In this document: in pieces, positions 4,706-11,546 of the stretch
How positions within the stretch are numbered: the stretch's first letter is position 1
Layout of the letters: each line of letters starts with the position of its first letter
DNA from: Rhodobacterales bacterium UBA3080
GTDB lineage: Bacteria > Pseudomonadota > Alphaproteobacteria > Rhodobacterales > Rhodobacteraceae
Length of the DNA: 12,272 bases
Direction: 5' to 3'
Assembly: GCA_002366645.1 (NCBI GenBank)
Contig: DFBM01000200.1
Coordinates: forward strand, 1-12,272
Position numbers and translations under genes: made by a program
The notes under the pieces: generated by a model
The model's input: the letters and a program-made list of their open reading frames with translations, nothing else
What the model was told of the DNA's origin: nothing
Databases searched by the model: none

Positions 4706-7600
4706 ATGCTCAGGAAAAAGACCAACGGGGTTGCGCGACGCTCCCGTACGGATTCGATCCTGTCACGGATTTCAGAAAAATCTGTTGATCGCCGCTCGTT
4801 TTTGCGTTCCTCGGGGCTGACCATTGGTGGTCTGGCTTCGGTAGGTGCGTTGGGTGGTACCGTGACTCAGGCCTCTGCGGCCACTGCTGCAAATGGTGCT
4901 ATTGAAACCATCAAGTCTGTTTGTACCCACTGTTCTGTTGGCTGTACGGTTATTGCCGAAGTCGATAACGGTGTATGGGTCGGGCAGGAGCCTGGTTGGG
5001 ACAGCCCGTTCAACCTTGGTGCGCATTGCGCCAAAGGTGCAGCTGTTCGCGAGCACGCGCATGGCGAGCGCCGCCTGAAGTACCCGATGAAAAAAGAAAA
5101 CGGCGAGTGGAAACGCATCAGCTGGGAAACCGCGATCGAAGAGATTGGCGACCAGATGCTGGACATCCGCGAAGAAAGTGGACCGGATTCGGTTTACTGG
5201 CTGGGTTCTGCGAAGTTCAGCAATGAACAAGCCTATATGTTCCGCAAGTTTGCTGCCTACTGGGGCACGAACAACGTAGATCACCAGGCGCGTATCTGTC
5301 ACTCGACAACTGTTGCCGGTGTTGCGAACACATGGGGCTACGGCGCCATGACCAACAGCTACAACGATATTCACAACTCCAAATCGATCATCGTGATTGG
5401 TGGTAACCCGGCTGAGGCACACCCTGTTTCGCTGCTCCACCTAATGAAAGCGAAAGAGCAGAACAACGCTCCGCTGATCGTTTGTGATCCACGTTTCACA
5501 CGTACGGCAGCACATGCCGACGAATTCGTGCGTATTCGTCCGGGTTCGGACGTGGCGTTGATCTGGGGTATTCTGTACCACATCTTCGAAAACGGTTGGG
5601 AGGACAAAGAGTTCATCCGCACCCGTGTTTACGGCATGGATGATATCCGTTCCGAGGTGAAGAGCTGGAATCCAGAAGAGGTAGAACGTGTAACAGGTGT
5701 GCCGGGCAGCCAGCTAGAGCGTGTTGCACGTACTCTGGCGAACAACCGTCCGGGTACATTGATCTGGTGCATGGGTGGAACGCAGCACACTACAGGTAAC
5801 AACAATACTCGCGCATACTGCATCTTGCAGCTTGCTTTGGGTAACATGGGTACCTCCGGTGGCGGTACAAACATCTTCCGTGGCCACGACAACGTGCAGG
5901 GAGCTACAGACGTTTGTATCCTGTCGCACTCGCTTCCTGGCTATTATGGCTTGGCTGCTGGTTCGTGGGCTCACTGGGCACGCGTTTGGGGCGAAGACCT
6001 GGATTGGCTGAAAGGTCGTTTCGACACAATCAAAGGCGCTGACGGGGCTGACAAGCCGCTGATGAACCTGACAGGTATTCCTGTATCACGCTGGATTGAC
6101 GGTGTTCTGGAAGACAAAGAGAACATCGATCAGCCGAACAACGTTCGCGCAATGGTTCTGTGGGGCCACGCGCCCAACTCGCAGACTCGTGGCGTTGAGA
6201 TGAAGAAGGCGATGGAGAAACTCGACATGCTTGTCGTTATTGACCCATATCCAACTGTCTCGGCTGTTATGCATGACCGCACCGATGGCGTTTACCTGCT
6301 GCCTGCCTCGACCCAATTCGAGACTCGCGGTTCCGTAACTGCCTCGAACCGTTCGGTTCAATGGCGTGACAAAGTTGTCGAGCCTGTGTTTGAATCGAAG
6401 CCGGATCAGGAAATCATGTCGATGCTTGCAACGAAGTTCGGTTTTGCCGATCGCTTCTTCCGCAAGGTTTCGATGGATGGCGAACATCAGCCAAACATCG
6501 AAGATATCACGCGTGAGTTCAACGGTGGTATGTGGACAATCGGTTATACCGGTTGGGCGCCAGAGCGTATCAAATCGCACATGGCTAACCAGCATACCTT
6601 TGACCGCACCACGCTTCAGGCCGTTGGTGGCCCGAACGACGGTGAGTACTACGGTCTGCCATGGCCATGCTGGGGTACCGCAGAAATGGGTCACCCGGGC
6701 ACGCCAAACCTTTACGATATGTCCAAGCCTGTTTCTAAAGGTGGCCTGACATTCCGCGCCCGTTTCGGTGTGGAGCGTGACGGTGTGAACTTGTTGGCCG
6801 AGGGTGTTTACTCCGAAGGTTCCGAAATTCAGGACGGTTATCCTGAGTTCACCATGCAGATGCTGATGGACCTTGGTTGGGACAAAGACCTGACCGACGA
6901 GGAACGCGCAGCAATCGACGCGGTGGCCGGACCGGCAACAAACTGGAAAACCGACCTTTCGGGTGGTATCCAGCGTGTAGCCATCAAGCACGAATGTGCA
7001 CCGTTTGGTAACGCTAAAGCGCGTGCCGTTGTCTGGACATTCCCGGATCCGGTACCTGTTCACCGCGAGCCACTCTATACCAACCGTCGTGACTTGGTTG
7101 AGGACTACCCGACATACGAAGACAAGAAGTTCTATCGTCTGCCGACTATGTATGCCTCGATCCAAAAGCAGGACTTCTCGAAGGATTATCCTATGATCCT
7201 GACAACGGGCCGTCTTGTGGAATACGAAGGTGGTGGTGATGAATCCCGCTCCAACCCATGGTTGGCCGAGCTTCAGCAGGACATGTTCGTAGAGATCAAC
7301 ACACGTGATGCCAATAACCTTGGTGTTCGTGATGGCGAGCAAGTCTGGGTCGAAGGCGCGGAGGGCGGCAAGGTCAAGGTTATGGCCATGGTCACCAATC
7401 GCGTTGGCGAAGGGGTAGCGTTCATGCCGTTCCACTTCGGTGGGCACTTCCAAGGCGAGGACCGTAGGGACAAATACCCTGAAGGTGCTGACCCTTACGT
7501 GCTCGGCGAGGCCGCAAATACCGCGATGACCTACGGGTATGACTCGGTAACTCAAATGCAAGAGTCCAAAGCGTCTCTTTGCAAAATCACAGCAGCTTAA
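4706..7600 (+). CDS. fdhA: formate dehydrogenase alpha subunit, Tat-exported, Cys-type
   Basis: 964 aa, normal length. It catalyses formate oxidation to CO2 at a Mo- or W-bis-pyranopterin centre. The leader has a twin-arginine motif DRRSFLR (29-34), a hydrophobic core and a likely AxA cleavage site near residue 58, so the enzyme is periplasmic. The N-terminal 4Fe-4S cluster uses Cys73/76/80 and Cys108, followed by Lys110 (CAKG). The catalytic site is ARICHS with Cys198 (TGT at 5297-5299) and His199, so selenocysteine is not used. Further FDH/DMSO-reductase family blocks are TVAGVANTWGYGAMTN, GGNPAEAHP, GTSGGGTNIFRGHDNVQG and the C-terminal pterin-binding domain from LTTGRLVEY (832-840). ATG at 4706 has an AGGGAGA ribosome site. 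The beta subunit gene follows after 12 bases. Codons look biased to GGT, CGT, GTT and AAC, as in highly expressed genes. An earlier RR pair at residues 11-12 lacks the FLK-type context. Confidence 0.97.
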   Translation: MLRKKTNGVARRSRTDSILSRISEKSVDRRSFLRSSGLTIGGLASVGALGGTVTQASAATAANGAIETIKSVCTHCSVGCTVIAEVDNGVWVGQEPGWDSPFNLGAHCAKGAAVREHAHGERRLKYPMKKENGEWKRISWETAIEEIGDQMLDIREESGPDSVYWLGSAKFSNEQAYMFRKFAAYWGTNNVDHQARICHSTTVAGVANTWGYGAMTNSYNDIHNSKSIIVIGGNPAEAHPVSLLHLMKAKEQNNAPLIVCDPRFTRTAAHADEFVRIRPGSDVALIWGILYHIFENGWEDKEFIRTRVYGMDDIRSEVKSWNPEEVERVTGVPGSQLERVARTLANNRPGTLIWCMGGTQHTTGNNNTRAYCILQLALGNMGTSGGGTNIFRGHDNVQGATDVCILSHSLPGYYGLAAGSWAHWARVWGEDLDWLKGRFDTIKGADGADKPLMNLTGIPVSRWIDGVLEDKENIDQPNNVRAMVLWGHAPNSQTRGVEMKKAMEKLDMLVVIDPYPTVSAVMHDRTDGVYLLPASTQFETRGSVTASNRSVQWRDKVVEPVFESKPDQEIMSMLATKFGFADRFFRKVSMDGEHQPNIEDITREFNGGMWTIGYTGWAPERIKSHMANQHTFDRTTLQAVGGPNDGEYYGLPWPCWGTAEMGHPGTPNLYDMSKPVSKGGLTFRARFGVERDGVNLLAEGVYSEGSEIQDGYPEFTMQMLMDLGWDKDLTDEERAAIDAVAGPATNWKTDLSGGIQRVAIKHECAPFGNAKARAVVWTFPDPVPVHREPLYTNRRDLVEDYPTYEDKKFYRLPTMYASIQKQDFSKDYPMILTTGRLVEYEGGGDESRSNPWLAELQQDMFVEINTRDANNLGVRDGEQVWVEGAEGGKVKVMAMVTNRVGEGVAFMPFHFGGHFQGEDRRDKYPEGADPYVLGEAANTAMTYGYDSVTQMQESKASLCKITAA

Positions 7601-7606
7601 GGAGGA
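7598..7606 (+). promoter_or_regulatory. strong ribosome binding site of fdhB
   Basis: TAAGGAGGA overlaps the fdhA stop codon and lies six bases before the ATG at 7613. It is a near-perfect Shine-Dalgarno site, the best in the window, consistent with high FdhB output. Confidence 0.8.
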
Positions 7607-7612
7607 TATATT

Positions 7613-8209
7613 ATGGCTAGAGTTAAGTTCCTCTGCGACGCTGAACGTTGCATCGAATGTAACGCTTGCGTAACTGCCTGCAAAAACGAGCATGAAGTCC
7701 CTTGGGGCATCAATCGCCGTCGCGTTGTCACCGTAGGTGACGGCGAGGCAGGTGAGCGTTCGATTTCAATGGCTTGTATGCACTGTTCAGATGCGCCTTG
7801 TATGGCCGTTTGCCCAACCGACTGTTTCTATCAAACAGCCGACGGCATCGTGCTTCACTCCAAGGATCTCTGCATCGGTTGCGGTTACTGTTTCTACGCA
7901 TGCCCATTCGGCGCGCCACAGTATCCACAAGCTGGCAACTTCGGTTCGCGCGGCAAGATGGACAAGTGCACATTCTGCGCGGGTGGTCCTGAAGAGGATA
8001 ACTCCGCAGCAGAGTTCCAAAAATACGGTCGCAACCGTATCGCGGAAGGCAAGTTGCCAATCTGTGCCGAAATGTGTGCAACCAAAGCGTTGTTGGCAGG
8101 TGACGGAGATGATGTCTCCGCTATCTACCGCGAACGTGTGGTTTCCCGCGGTTTCGGTTCCGGCGCATGGGGTTGGGGCACTGCCTACGACTCCAAAGCC
8201 GGTGGTTGA
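7613..8209 (+). CDS. fdhB: formate dehydrogenase beta subunit, four 4Fe-4S clusters
   Basis: 198 aa. It wires electrons from FdhA to the membrane cytochrome b. Sixteen cysteines in the standard arrangement support four 4Fe-4S clusters: Cys13/16/19/23, Cys55/58/63/67, Cys87/90/93/97, and Cys119/122/151/155. CIECNACVTAC, CIGCGYCFYACPFG and KCTFCAGG are the clearest blocks. No signal peptide is present, as expected for a subunit carried across by the Tat leader of its alpha partner. Unlike FdnH/FdoH of E. coli there is no C-terminal transmembrane anchor: the protein ends soluble (SGAWGWGTAYDSKAGG). Contact with the gamma subunit must therefore be peripheral. It is followed by a 97-base gap with a hairpin before the gamma gene. 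Confidence 0.96.
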   Translation: MARVKFLCDAERCIECNACVTACKNEHEVPWGINRRRVVTVGDGEAGERSISMACMHCSDAPCMAVCPTDCFYQTADGIVLHSKDLCIGCGYCFYACPFGAPQYPQAGNFGSRGKMDKCTFCAGGPEEDNSAAEFQKYGRNRIAEGKLPICAEMCATKALLAGDGDDVSAIYRERVVSRGFGSGAWGWGTAYDSKAGG

Positions 8210-8230
8210 TCCGCGCTTGCTAAACTGATT

Positions 8231-8260
8231 TTGGCGGGCTGCTTTAGGGCGGCCCGTCGA
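8231..8260 (+). other. intercistronic hairpin between fdhB and the gamma subunit gene
   Basis: CGGGCTGC (8235-8242) pairs with GCGGCCCG (8249-8256), with one G-U pair and a 6-base loop. Weaker flanking pairs can extend the stem to 8231-8260. There is no T-run afterwards, so it is probably a 3'-end stabiliser or processing element that sets more fdhAB than gamma mRNA, not a true terminator. A partial attenuator cannot be excluded. Confidence 0.5.
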
Positions 8261-8306
8261 CACAGTTCCAAATACCTACGCCCGAAATCTGCCGGAGTGT
8301 AGACGC

Positions 8307-9422
8307 ATGATCGAACGCCGTCCCTTACCGTTCCGATCAAGAAAGGCCGAAATTTTGACACATCAAACGGGAATTAAGCGCTTGAGCAACATCTTTGCGT
8401 ATGCTCGCGTTATTGCCTTCATGCTTTTAAGCGCAACATGGTTGATTGTAGAGACCGGTCAATCCGATGCTGCGTCTCACGTGCGTGCGCCTGAAAACGC
8501 GGTAAACCTGCCGGTCGATGATGGTCCACCCAACACCTTGGGTACTCGTTCCGATGGTGAAATCTGGAGTGATATTCGTCATGGCGCGGTCGGTAACCCA
8601 TCGTCGTCATCCGCGTCAGGGCAGGCGATCCAGTCGCTTGGTCAGGATTGGCGGTTGCTGCGTGAAAACTACATCGTAAAATATGCAGGATGGTTTCCGG
8701 TCGGCGTCATTGGTTTGCTTCTTTTGTACTTCCTCATCCGTGGGCGTATGAAAATTGCGAGCGGCCGTTCGGGCAAAACCATCCCGCGTTTTACTTTGAT
8801 CCATCGAATTGCACACTGGTTCACCGCGGGGGTATTCATGATCCTTGGTCTTTCCGGCCTGATCATCCTTTTGGGCCGCCCAGTGATCGTGCCGTTATTC
8901 GGACATGAGGTTAACTCGATTATGACCAGTGCAGCATTGCAGGGGCATAATTTATTTGGACCGCTATTTGTCGTCGCGCTGATGTGGATGTTCGTAAAGT
9001 TCGTCCGCGGAAACTTCTTCCAGTTGGTAGATTTCAAATGGATATTCAAGCTCGGTGGTTTGTTCGGCGGGCATGTTAGTTCCAGCCAGTTTAACTTTGG
9101 CGAAAAGTCCTGGTTCTGGTTACTGATGATCGTTGGTGCCGTCATGAGTATCACCGGACTCGTACTGGAATTCCCTTGGTTCTTCGAAGATTTGCGGTTG
9201 CTACAAGCGTCAACGGTGCTTCACGGAATTGGTGCAGTCACACTGATATGTGTTTCACTTGGTCACATCTATATCGGCTCCGTCGGTATGGAAGGGGCGC
9301 TGGATTCGATGCTTATCGGTGAAGTTGATGAAAACTGGGCCAAGGAGCACCACGATCTTTGGTACGAAGAAGTAACCGGTAAATCTGCTAAAGATGACAC
9401 CGAAGAAGGAGCATCGACATGA
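8307..9422 (+). CDS. fdhC: formate dehydrogenase gamma subunit, membrane cytochrome b
   Basis: 371 aa integral membrane protein of the FdnI/FdoI cytochrome b family that passes electrons from FdhB to quinone. An N-terminal hydrophobic segment (about 29-48) acts as signal or anchor. A periplasmic stretch follows with SDGEIWSDIRHGAVG and QSLGQDWRLLRENY, typical of the longer alphaproteobacterial form. Core helices lie at about 127-145, 170-190, 215-233, 268-288 and 304-324. Candidate heme b ligands are His166/170 (IHRIAHW), His214 (GHNLFGPL), His306 and His320 (LHGIGAVTLICVSLGH). The start at 8307 has GGAG at 8294-8297. It leaves an unusually long 28-residue basic n-region, and an in-frame TTG near residue 26 is a possible alternative. 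The stop overlaps the next gene by ATGA (9419-9422). Confidence 0.93.
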   Translation: MIERRPLPFRSRKAEILTHQTGIKRLSNIFAYARVIAFMLLSATWLIVETGQSDAASHVRAPENAVNLPVDDGPPNTLGTRSDGEIWSDIRHGAVGNPSSSSASGQAIQSLGQDWRLLRENYIVKYAGWFPVGVIGLLLLYFLIRGRMKIASGRSGKTIPRFTLIHRIAHWFTAGVFMILGLSGLIILLGRPVIVPLFGHEVNSIMTSAALQGHNLFGPLFVVALMWMFVKFVRGNFFQLVDFKWIFKLGGLFGGHVSSSQFNFGEKSWFWLLMIVGAVMSITGLVLEFPWFFEDLRLLQASTVLHGIGAVTLICVSLGHIYIGSVGMEGALDSMLIGEVDENWAKEHHDLWYEEVTGKSAKDDTEEGAST

Positions 9423-10063
9423 GTTTCATCGAATTTGTTGAAGGCCCATTTTATACCGTTGCGATGACGATTTTTCTGCTTGGCGCGGCTTGGCGTGTTA
9501 TCGGGATTATCCGTATTGGTCGCAAGAAGGATATATCACCCCCTAAAGGTTCGGCTGCTGCCGGTTTTTTCAAGGGCAATCTTCGCCATTTCTTCCCGCG
9601 CGGAATTTTTGCCCGTCGCACGTGGTTACACATCGTTGGGGGCTATGGCTTCCACCTTGGGCTATTCGGCTTGATGTTGTTCGCAGCACCGCACGTCGCC
9701 TTTATTAGCGAACGTATTACCGGTTTTGGATGGCCGACACTGCCGCGCTGGGGCTTTGTTATAACCGCCGAGATTGCGTTCGCGGGACTGATCGTGCTTT
9801 GGGTGCGGCGGATATCCGATCCGGTGATGCGACTAATTTCCGACTGGGATGACCACATTGGTACATGGATAACGTTTTTCGTGATGCTTTCCGGTTGCTT
9901 TGCTATGCAGGAGTCGCACGTATTTCTGCGCGCCACTCACATGTTATTAGTTAACATTTGGCTGATCTACTTCCCGTTTGGTCGCCTGATGCACGCTTTC
10001 ACATTCTTCCTGTCGCGCGGAAATACCGGCGCAACGTATGGACGTAAGGGGATGAACCTATGA
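9419..10063 (+). CDS. NarI/HdrE/DsrM-type membrane cytochrome b
   Basis: 214 aa with five likely transmembrane helices at about 10-30, 70-90, 112-130, 148-166 and 174-197. It belongs to the NarI-like cytochrome b superfamily (NarI, HdrE, DsrM, TmcC). The C-terminal block has His174 and His192, an 18-residue spacing equal to that of heme ligands His187 and His205 in E. coli NarI, followed by FPFGRLMH, similar to the NarI FPFSRLVH. The N-terminal pair is probably His79 (YGFHLGLFG) plus His71 or His92. Proteins of this type exchange electrons between quinone and a cytoplasmic Fe-S partner. It overlaps both neighbours by ATGA, so it is almost certainly made with the gamma subunit and the CCG protein. 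It is not a usual fdh subunit; NarI itself is unlikely because no narGHJ genes are present. Confidence 0.88.
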   Translation: MSFIEFVEGPFYTVAMTIFLLGAAWRVIGIIRIGRKKDISPPKGSAAAGFFKGNLRHFFPRGIFARRTWLHIVGGYGFHLGLFGLMLFAAPHVAFISERITGFGWPTLPRWGFVITAEIAFAGLIVLWVRRISDPVMRLISDWDDHIGTWITFFVMLSGCFAMQESHVFLRATHMLLVNIWLIYFPFGRLMHAFTFFLSRGNTGATYGRKGMNL

Positions 10064-11328
10064 GTGATCAATCCAAAGCCGACATCGCGGTTGCCAAATT
10101 TCTGGAACATACCGATGGCGAGGTAGCGTCCTTTTTCGAGGCCTGCGTCCATTGTGGCGAATGTGCCGAAGCGTGTCATTTTCACTTGAGCACAGGTGAT
10201 CCGAAGTACACGCCGACTTACAAATTGCTTCCAATGGTTAAGGCCTACAAGCGCGACAAAGCACCGTTTTCGTCATTGAAAAAGATGGTAGGTCTGGCAC
10301 CAGCACAGGTAACCGAAGAAGAACTGCTTGAATGGGAGCCGCTGGTTTACGATTCCTGTAATATGTGTGGCCGTTGCACGCTGGTGTGTCCGATGGGTAT
10401 CGATATCGCAGGCACAATCCGCAAGATGCGTGAAGGTTACGCTGCTGCGGGCATGGTGCCGGAAGGGCTTCAACGTTCGGCTGAATTCGTTAAGAAAACC
10501 AGCAGCCCGATGGGCGTTACAATCAAGGCGCTTCAGGCGCAGATCAAGCATCAGGAAGACATTACCGGAATACCGATCGAAGTAGACAAGAAGGGCGCCG
10601 ATTACATGGCGATTTTCTCGTCGATGGAGATCATGGGTTATCCGGAAGTTCTTGGCGCCTATTCGAAGTTGTTTAAGAAAGCCGGTGTAAGTTGGACCAT
10701 CTCTTCGGTGGCTTACGAGGCGACCAATGTCGGGGTGCAGATCGGCTCCGGTCCACTTGCCAAAGAGATTTTGCAGCGTGTTGTCGATGCTGCCGAAGCG
10801 CTTGAAGTCAAACACGTGATCAGCCCCGAGTGTGGGCATGCCTACGGCGCAATTCGCTGGGCGGGGCCTAATATGATGGGCCGTCAGTTTAATTTCGAGG
10901 TTGTTCACATCATCGAACTCCTCGACCAGCTACGGCGCGAGGGCAAGATTCCTCCGGGTAAAAAAGACGACCGGACGATGACTTTGCATGACCCTTGCCA
11001 GATTATTCGGCGCGGTGGACTGTTGAAAGAACCGCGGTCGTTGATGGACGGCTCTTGTGGCAATTTTGTCGAGATGAAAGGCGCCGGTGTTACCAATTTC
11101 TGTTGCGGCGGCGGTGGTGGTGTTTCGGCCAATCCGCGTGCGGAAGAATTGCAGACGGCCGCTTTCTCACAAAAGCTAAAACAGCTTGATGGGATCGATA
11201 ACCTCGAAGCGGTGGTCGTGCCCTGCGGCAACTGTCGTACAGTTTTTGAAGACGGGCTGGATGCGTACGAGCGTGATCTCGAGATAATTGGATTGAGTGA
11301 ACTGATCGCGGAAACTTTGGCAGAATAG
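10060..11328 (+). CDS. HdrD/DsrK-like CCG-domain iron-sulfur protein
   Basis: 422 aa, cytoplasmic (no signal or membrane segment). The N-terminal half carries two 4Fe-4S motifs: CVHCGECAEAC (Cys29/32/35/39, followed by His instead of the usual Pro) and CNMCGRCTLVCP (Cys100/103/106/110). The C-terminal half should contain two CCG domains. The second is complete (Cys313, Cys348-Cys349 in FCCGGGGG, CGNC at 389-392), the set that in HdrB/HdrD holds a noncubane 4Fe-4S cluster for disulfide chemistry. The first is reduced to PECGHAYGAIRW (Cys258) and lacks its CC pair, as in DsrK-like proteins. Relatives include HdrD, DsrK, GlpC and GlcF. The start overlaps the NarI-like gene (ATGA), and the pair looks like an HdrDE/DsrMK module. 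The substrate is unknown; glycolate oxidase GlcF is less likely because no glcD/E lies nearby. Confidence 0.9.
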   Translation: MSDQSKADIAVAKFLEHTDGEVASFFEACVHCGECAEACHFHLSTGDPKYTPTYKLLPMVKAYKRDKAPFSSLKKMVGLAPAQVTEEELLEWEPLVYDSCNMCGRCTLVCPMGIDIAGTIRKMREGYAAAGMVPEGLQRSAEFVKKTSSPMGVTIKALQAQIKHQEDITGIPIEVDKKGADYMAIFSSMEIMGYPEVLGAYSKLFKKAGVSWTISSVAYEATNVGVQIGSGPLAKEILQRVVDAAEALEVKHVISPECGHAYGAIRWAGPNMMGRQFNFEVVHIIELLDQLRREGKIPPGKKDDRTMTLHDPCQIIRRGGLLKEPRSLMDGSCGNFVEMKGAGVTNFCCGGGGGVSANPRAEELQTAAFSQKLKQLDGIDNLEAVVVPCGNCRTVFEDGLDAYERDLEIIGLSELIAETLAE

Positions 11329-11350
11329 CGCCTGAACTATCTAAATATAC

Positions 11351-11384
11351 ACAGGCACCAGAACACCGGTGGTGCCTGTTTGGC
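11351..11384 (+). terminator. terminator hairpin closing the fdh operon
   Basis: ACAGGCACCA (11351-11360) and TGGTGCCTGT (11370-11379) form a perfect 10-bp stem with a 9-base loop, 22 bases after the stop of the CCG-protein gene. The following TTTGGCTT is a weak T-tract. Position and stem strength still make it the probable operon terminator. Confidence 0.7.
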
Positions 11385-11546
11385 TTCTAAGACGTGAGTA
11401 CCCGCGGTTATACGGACGGATTGCTGTGTGATCCGTAGTTCGATAGCGGCTTTAACGCAGTGTAAGTTCGCATTTTTTACCCATTGGCAACCTACGACAT
11501 TGGTGCGATGCTACAGCGAAATTACCTATAAGCAGGAGACATTGCC
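11385..11546 (+). promoter_or_regulatory. upstream region of the CoxM-like gene
   Basis: No ORF is visible. ACGGAT (11416-11421) and ATCCGT (11431-11436) form a 6-bp inverted repeat with a 9-base spacer, a possible operator. A T-run is present near 11473-11479. No convincing -35/-10 pair was found. The AGGAG at 11534-11538 is the ribosome site of the next gene. Confidence 0.35.

Noticed and set aside
5291..5302. Possible selenocysteine at the FDH active site
   Set aside because: The active-site codon at 5297-5299 is TGT (Cys) and not TGA, so no SECIS element is needed.
4772..5440. 222-codon minus-strand open frame opposite the fdhA N-terminus
   Set aside because: Shadow of fdhA, with no family resemblance in its translation and no supporting signals.
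6086..7693. 535-codon open frame on the minus strand opposite fdhA
   Set aside because: It lies wholly against fdhA and the start of fdhB, has no recognisable domain and no ribosome site. It is explained by the codon bias of fdhA leaving few stop codons on the reverse strand.
8231..8260. Terminator between fdhB and the gamma subunit gene
   Set aside because: The stem is followed by TCGACAC-type sequence without a T-run and the next gene is a subunit of the same enzyme, so a full stop to transcription is unlikely.
9419..11328. Nitrate reductase or glycolate oxidase remnant
   Set aside because: The NarI-like and CCG proteins could suggest narI or glcF, but no narGHJ or glcDE genes are present, both frames are intact, and the overlaps tie them to the FDH gamma gene.
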